Below the pieces are notes generated by a model that saw only the letters and a program-made list of their open reading frames with translations, was not told where the DNA came from and ran no database searches. A DNA stretch of 64,000 bases from Coix lacryma-jobi var. lacryma-jobi (Eukaryota > Streptophyta > Magnoliopsida > Poales > Poaceae), in assembly GCA_009763385.1 (NCBI GenBank), contig CM019827.1:96260177-96324176 (forward strand), in the 5' to 3' direction. The translations under genes and the position numbers were made by a program. Positions 1-12,613 of this stretch are shown here, piece after piece (the first letter of the stretch is position 1; each line of letters opens with the position of its first letter).

Positions 1-50
1 CTCTGTATTGACTTTTTAGACATTTCTTAAACTAACCTTTCCTTTACCAG

Positions 51-432
51 TCTATGGTATCCAGTTAATGTGTATGGAAGTCCAATGGAAGGTGACATGA
101 TTACAACAGGGATACAGCAGTGTTGCCCCACCACTTATTCACATGATTAGCAATGACCCAATTCTTGGAGATGTCAAGGTAGCTGTTATATTTTATACTT
201 ATGTTTTATCATCTACCTTCTACTTGATGCTTTTGGGTAAATGTATGAACCCGATTGGCTGTTAAATATGCAGAACAGTATATATAATAGTCGATAGCCT
301 CAACATTGATTCTTGTTCTCATTACTTCCTCCATTGCAATTATAGCTCATTGCTGAAGCATGGAATGCAGGAGGCCTCTATCAAGTAGGTCAATTTCCTC
401 ACTGGAAGGTTTGGTCAGAGTGGAATGGAAAG
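51..432 (+). pseudogene. Isoamylase (ISA1-type) fragment, two exons, frameshifted
   Basis: Two exon-like blocks, 51-178 and 346-432, have an AG acceptor and GT donor at each internal edge. The first reads SLWYPVNVYGSPMEGDMITT and, after a frame change, PPLIHMISNDPILGDVK. The second reads LIAEAWNAGGLYQVGQFPHW followed by KVWSEWNGK. These are hallmark catalytic-domain strings of plant isoamylase 1, a starch-debranching glycoside hydrolase family 13 enzyme of the plastid. About one extra base near 130-140 shifts the frame and creates a stop before the PPLIHMISN block. The expected next exon (YRDIVRQFIKG...) is not found downstream. Known: ISA1 trims pre-amylopectin. Inferred: a broken gene fragment. 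Upstream exons, if any, lie outside the window, so a real gene with an altered splice cannot be fully excluded. Confidence 0.8.
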
Positions 433-2289
433 GTAAGAACTTTATACTTCCAGTGACTTGAAAGTTTCTTTGCTACTTGGTACTTGCTAAATAACAAATG
501 GAGCTTTGTCAAATACTGAATGTAAGTTTTAACAGAGATATTTAAATAGAGGAGTGCTTCTATGCTACCTGCCAAATGTTGCAGGATCTAAAACTATTTA
601 AAGCCTAAAGTTAGTTTCTTCTAGAGGAAAATCAATAATTTAGTCTGATAATTGGATACAGTTTGGAATTATGGATGGAACCAGAATCTATATTCAGGCT
701 CAACTATCAAACAGACTCTGAGGGCTGTTTTGGGCAACTTCCAGTTTTCAAGCTCATGAAGCTGGCTCCAAAGAATCTGAGCCTCGGATACTTGGATCTC
801 ATAAATTGAGTTTTTTACTCTATAGAAGCTGAGTTCAGAAAGGCCAACACTTAGGACTTCAGAGCACAACCATTTTTATGTAGGTTGAGCAGAGAAGCCC
901 AGCTAGACAAAAAACACAAACAGCACTGTATTTGCTGAACTATAATCTATGACGAAAATAGTTTTAAAAGTATCAACACAAGAATTATTGCTGAGATAGC
1001 CTCACTGACAACATTAGGTAAGTGCACCTTTGGTCTTTATCAGAGCATGATGCTGATTAAGTTTTGATAATTAACAAATGATCTTTTGTAACCTTCTTCA
1101 GCTAAACCGACATCTTCCAAACTAGTTTTGCACGAAATCTGCCCCAAATATTGTTGAAACACTAGGTACATAGCACCATTGCCTCTTATCTGATGATGAC
1201 GAAAATAGTTATCGAGGTGCACAAACCTGAGTTGGGGAGGACGCGGACGCCGGATGGAACGTGCGGTGGAGCTCTCCTCAGATGTGGCTCCCTCGACCAA
1301 TGAATCTCGACATCGCCGCTTGCCCAGAAGCCTTCTGGCCCGGCCCTCCTCCTCCAAGTGGACGCCAACTCTGGGCCCCTCGGATGTAGGGGGAGCACTG
1401 CCCTTGTCCAGGACGGCCCCCGTCCCTGCTCCGTCGCCACCATAGGCGGATCTACACTGTCATCGGCGTCAGGGGCGGAGGCAGGTGGGTGGGATCACGC
1501 ATCCGAGCGCGGGCCAGACGCCGTCAATCGGAGAAGATGAGGTCGCGGTTGGATCTGTCGACGCCGGCGGTCAATGCGCGCGCGCCCGGCCTTTCCACCT
1601 TCGGGATGCCGTAGTGGCGACACATCCGGCCCCAACCGGCGCCGTCCGCCTCGCGCACGACTGCAGCGAGGGACGACGGGCGTCGGCCGGCTTCGGGGTC
1701 CGGGGAACGGCGGGGCAGCGCGCGGGACCAACGCCGGGGAGCAGCGGGGCGGAGGCGCGACGCCGGGGACGGGTGGGACGGGGGCCACGCCGGGGTGGCA
1801 GCGCGACAGCGGTGCGGAGCGGGGGCGGGGAGCGCACGCCGCACGGCTCCGGACGGCGGGGGATAGTTACGGGGAACGGCCAGTGCGGGGTAGCGAAGGA
1901 ACGCTATTGCGTTGCGTATAGCGGAGGAACGCTATTGCGCTGCGTATAGCGGAGGAGCGGCAGTAGCGGCTCGGATAGCGTCCCCCGCTGCGCTCGTTTT
2001 CTTAGGCTAACTCGGTTACCGTCTCCGTTAAAGTCGCCCAGTGCGGTTGGTCTAAGGTTTCTAACCCAAAAGATGTCCTCTCTAGTAGGGCCCTAGGGCC
2101 GACCTCTGTTTTTATGGGGTTATGTTGCAACCAATTTGTATTTTACATCTTTGTCCCTTACCGGCTAAGGTATATTTCTGGGTATTTCGAACATGTTTCC
2201 TCCTTCAAGCATACCGTCTCCCTTTATGAGCCCTTTGTTGAATTGGGTTCAGGCCTATCGTGACATCCCGCAGGCTCCACCAGCGCTTG
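433..2289. other. Non-coding stretch with GC-rich block
   Basis: No convincing gene. 433-1200 is AT-rich and featureless. 1230-2000 is strongly GC-rich with overlapping open frames on both strands, none matching a family I recognise. A string like the terminus of plant hAT elements (CAGGGGCGGAGGCAGG) occurs near 1470, so the block may be transposon-derived, but no matching opposite end was found. Confidence 0.4.
1895..1980. repeat. Three-copy 28-29 bp tandem repeat
   Basis: Copies at 1895-1923, 1924-1951 and 1952-1980 share the frame GAGGA-CG-TA--GCG-T-GTATAGCG. The first two are nearly identical. The third is diverged. Confidence 0.7.
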
Positions 2290-2772
2290 ACTTCAAAGGA
2301 CTTTTTAAGTTTGACCAAATTTATAAAAAAAATATAAAGATCTATGACATCAAATAGATATACTATAAAAATATAACTAATGAAGAATCTAATAATACTT
2401 AATTGATATCATAAATGTTACTCTCTTCGTTCTAAATTATAAGTCATTCTAAGAATCTTGTAGAGTCAAAGTTTTTTAAGTTTAACTAAAATTATAGAGA
2501 GAAATACAAAGATTCATAACACCAAAGTATATTATAAAAATATAACTAATAAAAAATCTAATGATACTTTATTGCTATCATAAATATTATTATTTTATTA
2601 TATAAATTTTGTCAAACTTAAAAAACTTTAACTCTCTAACATTTTTAAATGACTTATAATTTATAATTTAAAATAGAGAGAGTATTATTGTATTATATAA
2701 ATTTAGTTAAACTTAGAAAACCTCGATTTTCTAAGATTTTTGGAATAACTTATAATTTAGAATTGCGGGAGT
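2290..2772. repeat. Nested Stowaway-type MITE remnants
   Basis: Two related AT-rich MITE sequences are interleaved. The outer one begins near 2290 without a terminal repeat and ends near 2772 with a degraded terminus (GCGGGAGTA). The inner one (2421-2682) is complete. Both carry the GACTTATAATTTA-type arm typical of this grass family. Confidence 0.6.
2421..2682. mobile_element. Stowaway-like MITE
   Basis: A 262-bp AT-rich element flanked by TA on both sides (2419-2420, 2683-2684). The termini CTCTCTTCGTTCTAAATTAT and its imperfect inverse at 2650-2682 match the CTCCCTCCGTTC-type Tc1/mariner Stowaway ends. No coding capacity. Confidence 0.8.
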
Positions 2773-3250
2773 ACATTCTAAAAAGATGTAGTTTTTAATG
2801 ATAGAGAGATAACATTTATTCCCCTCAAATAGTTGGATCGAACCAACAATGCAAGCCTAGTCAAGTTTGTTAATAACAAATAATAATTGCCGCTATTCAT
2901 GTGAATTAACGGGTGAACTCAGAATTGATCAATTGGCCTCTCTGAAATCTCATCTTATCAACGTGATAATTAGGGCCTCACATGCTACCCATTATTCCTA
3001 AAATCAGCCCGTCCACAAATGCCGTTAAAGAAATTCTAGAATTTTAGTGTTTATTTACTATATTTTATTTGACAAATCTTGTGTTTGTTAACTTCCAAAA
3101 AATATGCTAAGTAAATATACAGCTTCTCTCCAAGAGTTTGTTATTTTTGGCTTGTTAAAACCAAAAATACTTTTCCAAAGTGAACATTGAATTTATACCT
3201 AAACCAAAACAGGTCCTCTCAACTTTTCTTTGTCTCTGGTACTTTCACAC

Positions 3251-3727
3251 CTAGAACCCTGAAAAAAGTTTCTAATCATTTTTTAGCCTTCTAATCACTT
3301 TTGTCAATCTATATACACGCGTGTAAAGATACGTGTTGGGAGGAGATGCCAAATTGAGAAAATTGTCAAGTTGGGATGTCAATCCGTTGGAGACTATTTT
3401 TTCTTGTTTTGTAAAAATTTTGTGGATATAGAGATGCTCCAAAATGACCTAACATCAAATTTTGCTCTCTTTTTTTCTTAAAAATCTAATACCTTGAAAA
3501 AAGTTTCTAATCATTTTTTAGCCTTTTAATCACTTTTGTCAATCTATATACACACATGTGTAAAGATACGTGTTGGGAGGAGATGCCAAATGGAGAAAAT
3601 TGTCAAGTTGGGATGTCAATCCGTTAGAGACTATTTTTTCATGTTTTGTAAAAATTTTGTGGATATAGAGATGCTCCAAAATGACCTAACATCAAATTTT
3701 GCTCTCTCTTTTTTTTTTCTCAAAAAT
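3251..3727. repeat. 235-bp direct tandem duplication
   Basis: 3251-3485 and 3486-3727 are nearly identical. They differ by a handful of substitutions and a longer T-run in the second copy. They contain a small alternating purine/pyrimidine palindrome (ACACGCGTGT in copy 1, ACACACATGTGT in copy 2). The duplication lies about 0.4-0.9 kb upstream of the LPA1 start codon. Confidence 0.85.
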
Positions 3728-3763
3728 CTAATATCTTGCACACGCATGCCTCTCTCCCACTTA

Positions 3764-3960
3764 GGCCAATCTCAGTGGAGATTTCATCTCCCAGTTTCCA
3801 TACACCCAAATTTTGGAAACAGTACATAAGAGTTTCATGTGGATGAAACTATCTCTACTCCTATGAAACTCTTGTCATCTTTTTTTTCTTTATTAATATA
3901 GCGTCATGTCAGCGTATTAAATGCCCATGAAACTCTATAAAACTTTCACTGAGACTGGCC
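3764..3960. mobile_element. Tourist/Harbinger-type MITE in the LPA1 upstream region
   Basis: A 197-bp element with terminal inverted repeats GGCCAATCTCAGTGGAGA and (inverse) GGCCAGTCTCAGTGAAAG, flanked by TTA on both sides (3761-3763, 3961-3963). The TSD and ends fit PIF/Harbinger-derived Tourist MITEs. It ends 147 bp before the LPA1 ATG, so it lies in the 5' UTR or core promoter. Confidence 0.88.
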
Positions 3961-4107
3961 TTATATTCCGTGTGTAAATTTTGTTTTTTTTTCTTTTATT
4001 TTTGTGTGAAACAGTGATGGTGAAGAACGAGGAAAGGAGAAAAACTCCCGTCAGGATAACGGGAAAAACGATAACCTCATCTTTCCCTTCTGGTTCCGCA
4101 AACCGCA

Positions 4108-7100
4108 ATGGCGGCCGTAGCGGCGGCTCCGCGGCCGCAGCTATCCCCCGTATCCGGCGGCAGTGGCGCCGCAGTTTCCAGTCTCACTCTCCAAACACTG
4201 GCCTTCATTGCCCCCCTCCCCATCCGCCGCCGTCGCCGCTGTGTGCTCCGCTCCAACGCCTCGTCGTCCCCGTCTCCGCCGTCGTCGCAGGAGAAGGAGG
4301 AGGCGGCTGAGGTGGTGCCAACAGCTGAGTCCTGTGTCAGCATCGGCCTCGAGCTCTTCTCTAAGGGCAGGGTAAGTGAAGCCCGACACCAAGGCGCTTT
4401 AATGCAATCTTCGAGCGATACGCGGCGCTTAGCATTAAATTTAGTCATTTTGAATCATGAAGAGGCCTATTCAACTAATGAAACTTTTTTAGTTTTTGTT
4501 GGAACGTTTCAGTTCGGATTTACAAACAACTCTCAGGAAGACTTGTCCATGTTAGCGTATAGCTCGTCAATTCAACTATAGGAGTTGTACGATATATTAC
4601 CACCATGTATATGTTAAGCTTGATTGAGGTTGGAACTGATTTTTGTAAGTTTATCAAGTCTGATTGCTTAATATGACTGGCTGCTTTATTTGCATCGAAC
4701 AGATGTTTTACCATGTACCTTTAAGGAAATGGTGGAACCAAATTAAGTGATTGGTTTTTAAGCAAGAAAGTAAGTGATTCTTGGTAGTATTGATTGATTT
4801 CACTATCGGTCTGCCTTAGGATAAAATGTATTGGCAGATTATGACAGTCTCCAACTTGAAAACTATTGGCATTCAGTGCCTTGGTGTTTGGCTGGCATAA
4901 AGCTGGAATTAGTACACTGGTGAAGAAAGGATCAGTAATCTGGTAAACACAAAAGCCAGTAGTATCGTGATTATACTGCTAGATGTATTTAAGATTCCAT
5001 AGGGCTTATTCAAGAGGCTGCATGTTTGAGCATAGTCTTCATAGGTTCACTTTGTTATTATTCATTGAAGGGACGTCTACAATCATTACATGCATTCTGT
5101 TGTCATTTTATTTGCACTTGTTTAGGTGAAGGATGCCCTTGAACAATTTGAGAATGCCTTAGAGCTGAATCCAGCACCTATTGAGGCCCAAGCAGCACTG
5201 TATAACAAGGCATGCTGCCATGCGTATAGGTGAGGACACTTTCCTGAGGTCACTGGACATGAATTTGCACTATGCATGCACCATGCATATTTAGGCTACT
5301 CATCAGAGGTTTCATCTATTTGTTAGTGAGGTCATGTGTAGGAATGCTTCAAATTAATGTATCTAGGTGACAAACTATAAATAAATACTGAAAACCATTA
5401 ACAAACTACAAGAGCCAGAAATCAAGGTCTTTAGAGATTTTTTGTGGAGTCATTTGGAATCTCTTGTTCTACCATCAGAATATTTTAAGGTTTTTTTATT
5501 GTTCATTTTATTTCTGCACCTGTTTGGACCAGAGAAGAAAGCAAAAAAGCTGCAGAGTGTTTAAGGGTAGCTTTGCGAGACTACAATCTCAAATTTGGTA
5601 CCATACTTAACGATCCAGACTTGGCACCATTCAGAGCATCACCGGAATTCAAGGAACTTCAAGAAGAGGTTTGTGAATTTGAACTTCACTGCATTACTGC
5701 TTGCTGGAGAAGAAGTAATCTGCGGATCATAGTTGAAGATTGGGCGATTTGAGTTCTGATTTTGACCAGTTTAATGTCCGCAATAAATCTTCTATATCTT
5801 GTAACTTCATTTCAGGCTTTGCGTGGTGGAGAAGATATTGGTTCTGGTTTCCGAAGAGACCTGAAACTCATTAGTGAAGTACAAGCACCATTTCGTGGTG
5901 TCAGAAGATTCTTCTATGTAGCTTTGACAGCAGCAGCTGGAATTTCAACATTCTTTACCATTCCCCGACTTGTACTAGCAGTTCGAGGGGGTGATGGCGC
6001 CCCTGATCTTCTGGAAACTGCTGGAAATGCTGCCATCAATATTGGAGGTAAATTGGCATGCTTCATGCCCTGAAAGATAGTTCTCGCATGGTCGCATGGA
6101 GTTAAACAGTTGGGCCACATGTCTTTTTTGCTCCACTGTGACATGGCAACAATGTTTTCTTATGTCAAAATATCTTGAATAACTATTTGTTTGTGCGATG
6201 CTTCAACAGCAACTTCCACAAGTAAATAAATGTACCCCTTACACTTCTTTCTATTTCATTGATCCTGATTCCTGATTAGAGTATCAACTTTATGCTATCT
6301 GTCTGACACTTTCAGTTAAACTAAAAAATAATTAAACTTTTGAATCAGTATGCCGCAGGTATTCTTGTGCTGGTAGCTTTATATTTCTGGGAAAACAAGA
6401 AAGAAGAGAAGCAGATCACACAAATTTCTCGTAACGAAACTCTTTCAAGATTACCTGTGCGCCTGTCAACCAATCGCATTATTGAACTTGTTCAACTCCG
6501 GGACATCACTAGGCCTGTTAGTATAAATTTCTTCATTTTTAATGTCCACTGAATGTTTGCTGAAATTGATTTCTTTTTCTCATTTATTTCCGAAATCTTT
6601 ATTCAGTCACTTGTCATTTGAGGCGTATTTTAGGTGATATTGGCAGGTTCAAAAGAATCTGTTACTCGGTCATTGCAAAGAGCTGAGAGATACCGGACTG
6701 AACTGCTCAAACGAGGCGTTCTTCTAATTCCTGTGATCTTTGGTGCTTCTCAGAAAGACCAAACCAAACCAAGGGGTTTTGGTACAAGAAGAGCTGCTGC
6801 ATCAGTTCCTTCTGTTGGGGTTAGACCAACCTTACATATTGGCTAAATACCAAAAACCTCACCTGCCTTTTAGTTTGTGTGTTTTGTATCAAAAACTTGG
6901 TCCCTTTGTTTGATAGTTGAATGCAATGTTGATTTTGACAGGGTGACTTTGAAAAGCGTACTGAATCTATTGCCGCAAAGTCACGGTTGAAGTCTGAGGT
7001 TCGATTTAAGGCTGATATTGTCTCCCCTGAACAATGGGAAAGGTGCATTTCCTTTGATGTATATGCATTTTCTCCTATACTATATATCTAATTTCAATAA

Positions 7101-8117
7101 GTAGTAAGACTATTTTTCACAAATACATTTTTTTTTCTAACATAGCACAATAACATAATTAAGGTACATAGATTGTGTAGCAGCACAAAAAGGGAAATTA
7201 TTAGACAGATATCTAAACTTACAATACTCCTTTACAAGTAAAGGATTCTGACCTTCCCCTCTATAGCACACACCATACTTGAAATTTGAAAGCCATGTTG
7301 TCCACTCAGGTAAAGTAGGGTTTTTTGGGGCCAATGTAGCATTACAATGGACACTGTTAACTGTAAGACCACAAAATATTGAAAGGATACGGTGTCCTTT
7401 GTTTCTTCTCCTTACATAGGCCATAGGTATGATTGCAGAAAAAACATATCCATATGTTTAGGTTCTGATATGGTATCTATCCTTTCTACTGCATCCACAT
7501 ATTGATAGGACCTAAGGTAACAAATAATCTACTCAAGTTTGGAGAGTTTGACACTGAAAGATACCATAGCTTTTCTAAATTTCAAGATAATATTGACTTG
7601 TTTAACTCCATTTTCTAGTCTGTACCTTTACATTACTGTTTTTTTTCTATGGGCCGTTACAAAATATTTCAAGTGAGTCCTGTTCCTTTTCTGTTATTGT
7701 TAGCATGGTTTGACATCTACTTGTACTTATTATGGTTCAGTTGGATACGGGACCAGCAAGAGTCCGAAGGTGTCACTCCTGGTGAGGATGTCTACATAAT
7801 CCTTCGTCTAGATGGTCGTGTCAGAAGATCTGGAATAGTAATTATTCTTTGATCCCAGTTTCACTTTGTTACAAGGAAATTTATTACTTGATTTTGTATA
7901 TGTAATAGAAGTACTGAAGTAGGGCAATATAATTCCACAACTGAACCACCAGACAAAGAGGGTCTAAATGACATTTAAATCTAATCTACCATAATAGTAG
8001 AAATAATAATAACTGACTATGTACACGTGATATTTGTTATAGGGTATGCCAAACTGGAATGACATATTACAGGAACTGCCACGACTTGAAGATCTGATGA
8101 GCAAACTTGAACGGTGA
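4108..8117 (+). CDS. LPA1: LOW PSII ACCUMULATION 1 (LPA1), chloroplast photosystem II assembly factor
   Basis: Nine exons with GT-AG introns keep one frame of 450 codons: 4108-4371, 5126-5229, 5533-5668, 5816-6047, 6359-6516, 6634-6819, 6942-7042, 7741-7837, 8043-8117. Phases agree at every junction. The exon 5 acceptor at 6358 is chosen because the earlier AG (6348) would break phase. The N-terminus is Ala/Ser/Arg-rich, like a chloroplast transit peptide. Two TPR-like helical pairs follow at about residues 75-143. Then comes the LPA1/Rep27 domain, starting near GFRRDLKLISEVQAPFRGVR, with hydrophobic segments at about 200-223 and 240-256. Length is close to Arabidopsis LPA1 (about 450 aa). 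Known: LPA1 is an integral thylakoid protein that helps D1 fold and insert during PSII assembly, and algal Rep27 serves D1 turnover. The start is the first ATG of the open exon. No lesions seen. Confidence 0.93.
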
Positions 8118-11107
8118 AAAAGGTGTGCGTGCAGCTAAAATATTACCATTACTCTCCATTCCATTCTCCTTGCTCTTATCTGCTGAAACTTGAAACTGGA
8201 CCATTGTAGTTCTTGTACAAGATAGTGAAATTCTGCTATTTTGTTTATAGCTTGCCGAAGTTATTCTGTCATTTGCTAACCACAATATAGAGGATGATCT
8301 TTTTAAGTAGATTTATGATTTTTTTTGGAAAACGCAAGAGAGCTGCGTTTCATTGCATTAAAGAGATGAAAATAGGAGGGCCCCCCACAGGATCCTCACT
8401 TATACGGGGACCAAATATGAGTGAGGTAATTTACCAGCCATAAGGAATAAACACATAGAGATAAGCAAAACCGACTGGACCTTACACCTAAGACTTAGTC
8501 TGAAAACGCAAGACCTAGCCCCTGCAAATTCCTTGTCCCCGCCATGCACCAAAGGCTAAATTCATCCTTCAGCTCACTCCATATCATACTAAGCGAAGGG
8601 AAACCTCCTCAAAAATAAGAACCAAAATTTGAAGAGCAGAAGGAAAAAAGTATGAAATTTATTGAGTAGCACAATTGATTTTTAGATGGTTTACAATAGT
8701 GCACAAAACAATTTTTTTAAGTGATGCTATAAATCATACTGCCGTGGCGCATAAAACAATTGTTTTTTTTTTTCACAACATGAGTATCCGTGGATCACTA
8801 TAGGCTTAGCCTTATAACCTCCCTAACTCTGAAATTGAGTCTTCATAGTTACAATAGCACCTCTGAAACCACACCTGTCATACTAATCTTAATTGGAGTA
8901 TTAGACCAATGAGTTTTAGATACTTGGGAGATGCTTTTGTTAGACACCTTTTAGTTGAAAAATGGTGGATGTGCAGGAACCATGTCATTTTTTCGAATTG
9001 TTCCTAAAACAAGGCACGTTTGTATGTAATTGAGTGGACATCATTGAACAGAGTGCAGGTACTATACGTGTAAATGATCTAAAATGTTTAGAATTGATAG
9101 AAAAATTGAGCTTTTATGTGAAATTTTCAGTTATTTGTCCGGTGCCCTGGTCTCCCAAGTTTCTGTGATCATGCTAACAAGTCATTGCATCTGGCGTATA
9201 TTTTTTTTTCCCTCTCTCATTTACTATTAGAATACAAAACAGTTTACTATGATGGACCGTGTGGAAGCATGGTTGCCTAGGGGTTTGGTTATAGCTTTTC
9301 ACTAAACGTACTTGAAGTTGTTGGAACTACTGTAGCACTCAATCTATTTCGAGAAGAGCCGTCCCTATCTCTGCAGAAATTACAAAGTTCACATTTTTCT
9401 CCACGTCCATCAATTTGTATGTTTCAGTTGGGCTTGGTCTTGTGCCGGTGCACATGCGGCATATATACATGACACATGGGGTGCTCAAATATATTGCGTG
9501 ATCCGATGCCTCATATAGATTAGGATCAATTTTGTGTTCCATGAAATGAAATCTAATAAAAACGTCAACTGCTGGTCTGTGTGAGCAATGCGCAAGCAGA
9601 CGAAAAATGATACTGCTGTATATGGAAGCTCCTGTCCACGCCCATCACTCGATTTTACTACTGGAATGGAAAATGCAGAGGCCTGCATTTGGCTACAGGT
9701 CGCTGACAAGAGTCTGCAGAGCGCAGAGCCTGTGCAATAGCAGAGCAGCAGGGATTGATGGCGTTGCAACCAAAAAGGATCTGTCTGGCACCGTCGATGT
9801 GCCAAGGGATCGCTGCAGCTCACGGAAACGGAGCTGTTCGTTTGTGCTTGGCTTGATCGGATCACCCGTTTCAGAGTGCCAAAGTGGGCGCATGAAAGAG
9901 ACTTGGTCAGATTCCCGGCACGCGTATGCAACCAGAGCAAGCATATATCCAATGGACCCAGGAGTAATCTGAGAAGCGGAAGCGGTAGAAATTAGTTATA
10001 GGGTTAAAAAAAAGTGCCTGCTCGTGGGCAGAAGTCTCTCAGAATTCAGAAGCACATGCCTTGTTGGAGACAGAGACAGCGATCAAGGATGAATGGACCC
10101 AGGCCAATCGTCAGGAAGATATATCCAATTGTCGAGGCGGCGGCGGCTGATGATGATGTACTACATTCTGATGATGCTGATGGTGCAGTGGCGAAACCGG
10201 AGGTTATTAGCTGGAACCAAACGAGCCACTAGTAGCATAGCATAAATTAAAGGGGGAAAAGGCTAAATAACAACACGCTGCAGGTTGAGTTGTTGTCTCT
10301 GAAGACTCGAAAGCAGATAATTGCTTTTGAGCAGTTGGGTTTAGTATAGCGACTGACTGACGAAGAAAGAGGACGTTGCAAACTCATGGAACACAGCTAG
10401 CTTCGGTGGGTATACGTACTACCGAATAATACCCAGGGAAGCCGACGGTTCGGAGTACGCCAAAAGCGCCCAACGCGGAAACGACGTTCGGTTTTGACTA
10501 TTGCAGCAGCCGCGGACGGTCGCTCCCAGCTTCTTCCGCGTCCCCGGCCAACGCCGCTCGGCCTTGTTGTCTGTCGTCCTACTCCTACTGCGTCATCCGT
10601 CGCCGCACCAACTTTTCCGTCGCCGCCATTTATCATCATCGTCGTCATCATCAATACGGACCACGACTAGCACTACATACACAACTGAATGACGATTAAC
10701 GTGCGCATACGTACTGTTACATCCATGGAAATAAAATGAAACAGCAACTGTGCGTACTGTATCAAGCAAGCAAATAAATACTCCTTGTATAATCAAGGAG
10801 TACCAGCTGGATCGGGAGTTTGGGAGTTTGGGGGACCAGCGGTACAACGACGGGCGTGACTGCCTTGCCAATTGCCACCATTTGCCAAGCATAAATAGAT
10901 GTCGATGGATTTTGGGTGGCCAACCCTGTAGGCTGTAGGAGCGAGAAGGACCGCCGAGCCGCGTATCTTTTTTTTTTTGCATACTTCTTCCCCGCTGGGT
11001 TGCTGCTGAATGACGATGGTCGCTAAGCTAATCTTTGGTCAACGAACAAAAATTTAGGAAATAAATACAGCTTCCATTCTATTCTATTTATACAATAATA
11101 TAAGTTA
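8118..11107. other. LPA1 3' flank and intergenic DNA
   Basis: No gene recognised. 8118-8290 is probably LPA1 3' UTR. 8318-8660 begins with a T-run and resembles the antisense of a plant LINE 3' end (GCGTTTCATTGCATTAAAG); this is only a resemblance. 9550-9970 has overlapping open frames on both strands without family features. 10490-10660 is GC-rich with a GTC/ATC microsatellite near 10625-10655. Confidence 0.4.
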
Positions 11108-11320
11108 CTACCTCCGTCCATACATAGTTCTGGATTTAGATTCAGTCAAATTTCTTTAGTTTCACTAAATTTACGATGACTACATTTATGACTCCAAGTA
11201 GATATGCTACAGAAATATATTTAATGATGAATCTAACTGTGGTTATTGGTGAATCTAAATTGAGTATTATATATAAATAATAATATTAACTTGATAGAAA
11301 GCTATAATTGTATCACATTT
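11108..11320. mobile_element. Stowaway-like MITE remnant
   Basis: Starts after TA with CTACCTCCGTCC and continues in the AT-rich body typical of Stowaway MITEs, with strings such as AGTCAAATTTCTTTAGTTTC. The right terminus has not survived in recognisable form. Confidence 0.55.
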
Positions 11321-11853
11321 TTTTTATTGTGGAGAGACTACGGGACTATTTTGTGGCTGCCTCCTAAGTAGAGAAATAGCCAGACAGACATCTTTAGCTT
11401 AGCTCGGGCTAATCAAATCCAATGTCTAGGAGAGGTTACCTGGACAGGCAACTTCTCAATCTTCCAACCCAACAACCTCTACATTAGTAATATACTTGGC
11501 GTGAGAGCTCTCATGATTGAGGTATGTTTATTTGGAGATTTTAGATTCAAAAGCTAAAAAAAGCTCTCGAAAGCGAAAAGCTACAATATACTATTATGAG
11601 CTTTTCGGATTTTGGCTTGTGAGAGTTATTTGGCTTTTGAAAAGTCCAAAACCATTTTTTTTTTTGCGGCAAGAATTTTTTATGAAAACTCAAGTAGCAT
11701 CTTGACAAGAGAGTGAAGAGACCCACTCTGGGACTGACACAACCTGGACCTTAGACTAACTGCACTCCATGTTGTAAAATCGTAAAATCATCCGCTAAAG
11801 CTTTACCATATGAAAACAGGCTGCAGCGGTGTACGCTAACCCGTATAGCACGC

Positions 11854-12613
11854 TGAAAGGACCGTGACGCCTAGGAGGGGGGTTGAATTAGACAACTTAA
11901 AACTTTTACTCTAAACTAAGGCCTCTAAATTCCACCTAGTCAAAACCTATGCAAGAAGGGTAAACTATCTAATGTGCAACTAAGGTATTGCTATGTGTGT
12001 TTGCTATCTCTACCGCAAAAAAGAATTTATGCTACCTAGTTTCCAAAACTAACAACTAGCATATAAACTAGGAAAGGTAAAGCATGAACAAGGTAGCAAT
12101 GTAAATGCGGAAGCTCAAAGAGAGTGATAGAGATGCAAACTCTCGTCGACGACTCCGGTATTTTTACCGAGGTATCGAGAAGCGCGCAAGCTTCCCCCTA
12201 GTCCTCGTTGGAGCCCCTCGCAAGGAATCCCTCGCAAGGGCCAAACTCCCGGTAGGGTAACTCCGTAGATAGCTCCGGTCTTCCCCACGCGCAAGTGGGT
12301 CTCCGGTTAAGCCACTCGTGGCAAAGCCTCTCCCGGATGCTCCCCTCCGTCTTCACTATCAAGTTTCCGGCCGAAGCGCCGCGGGCCTTGTTCCCTTCGG
12401 TACACGGAGGCGGCCACACCACAAACGCGGTTGGTGTGATCTCGCAAGACTACAAGCCTCGCCGATGTACAACAACGGTGCGCGCAAGCACCGGTAGACA
12501 AGAGGTTTTCAACCTCACTAAACACTAGGTCTAACACTTAGAGCAAGCGCAAAGCGGTGGTCTAACTAGCTTAAGCACTTCGCAAAGCACCTCTACTAAT
12601 CACCTAGTATATC
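11854..12613 (-). repeat. S1 3' LTR, segment 1
   Basis: Outermost part of the S1 3' LTR, matching 29412-30155. It starts TGAAAGGACCGTGACGCC on the + strand and is broken at 12613 by G1. The remaining parts are 22096-22122 and 25197-25960. Confidence 0.9.

Noticed and set aside
1040..1357. 105-codon minus-strand frame
   Set aside because: Lies across an AT/GC composition border, overlaps open frames on the other strand, and has no family motif.
3536..3829. 97-codon + frame
   Set aside because: Runs through a non-coding tandem duplication and into a MITE; low-complexity, chance frame.
8318..8660. LINE 3' end in antisense
   Set aside because: Only a T-run and one familiar-looking phrase; no RT or target duplication found, so not listed as an element.
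9485..9972. Overlapping 121- and 155-codon frames on both strands
   Set aside because: Mutual shadows without domain, splice or codon evidence.
10397..10982. GC-rich frames near 10.5 kb
   Set aside because: Created by a GTC/ATC microsatellite; repetitive Asp/Met runs on one strand, Ser on the other.
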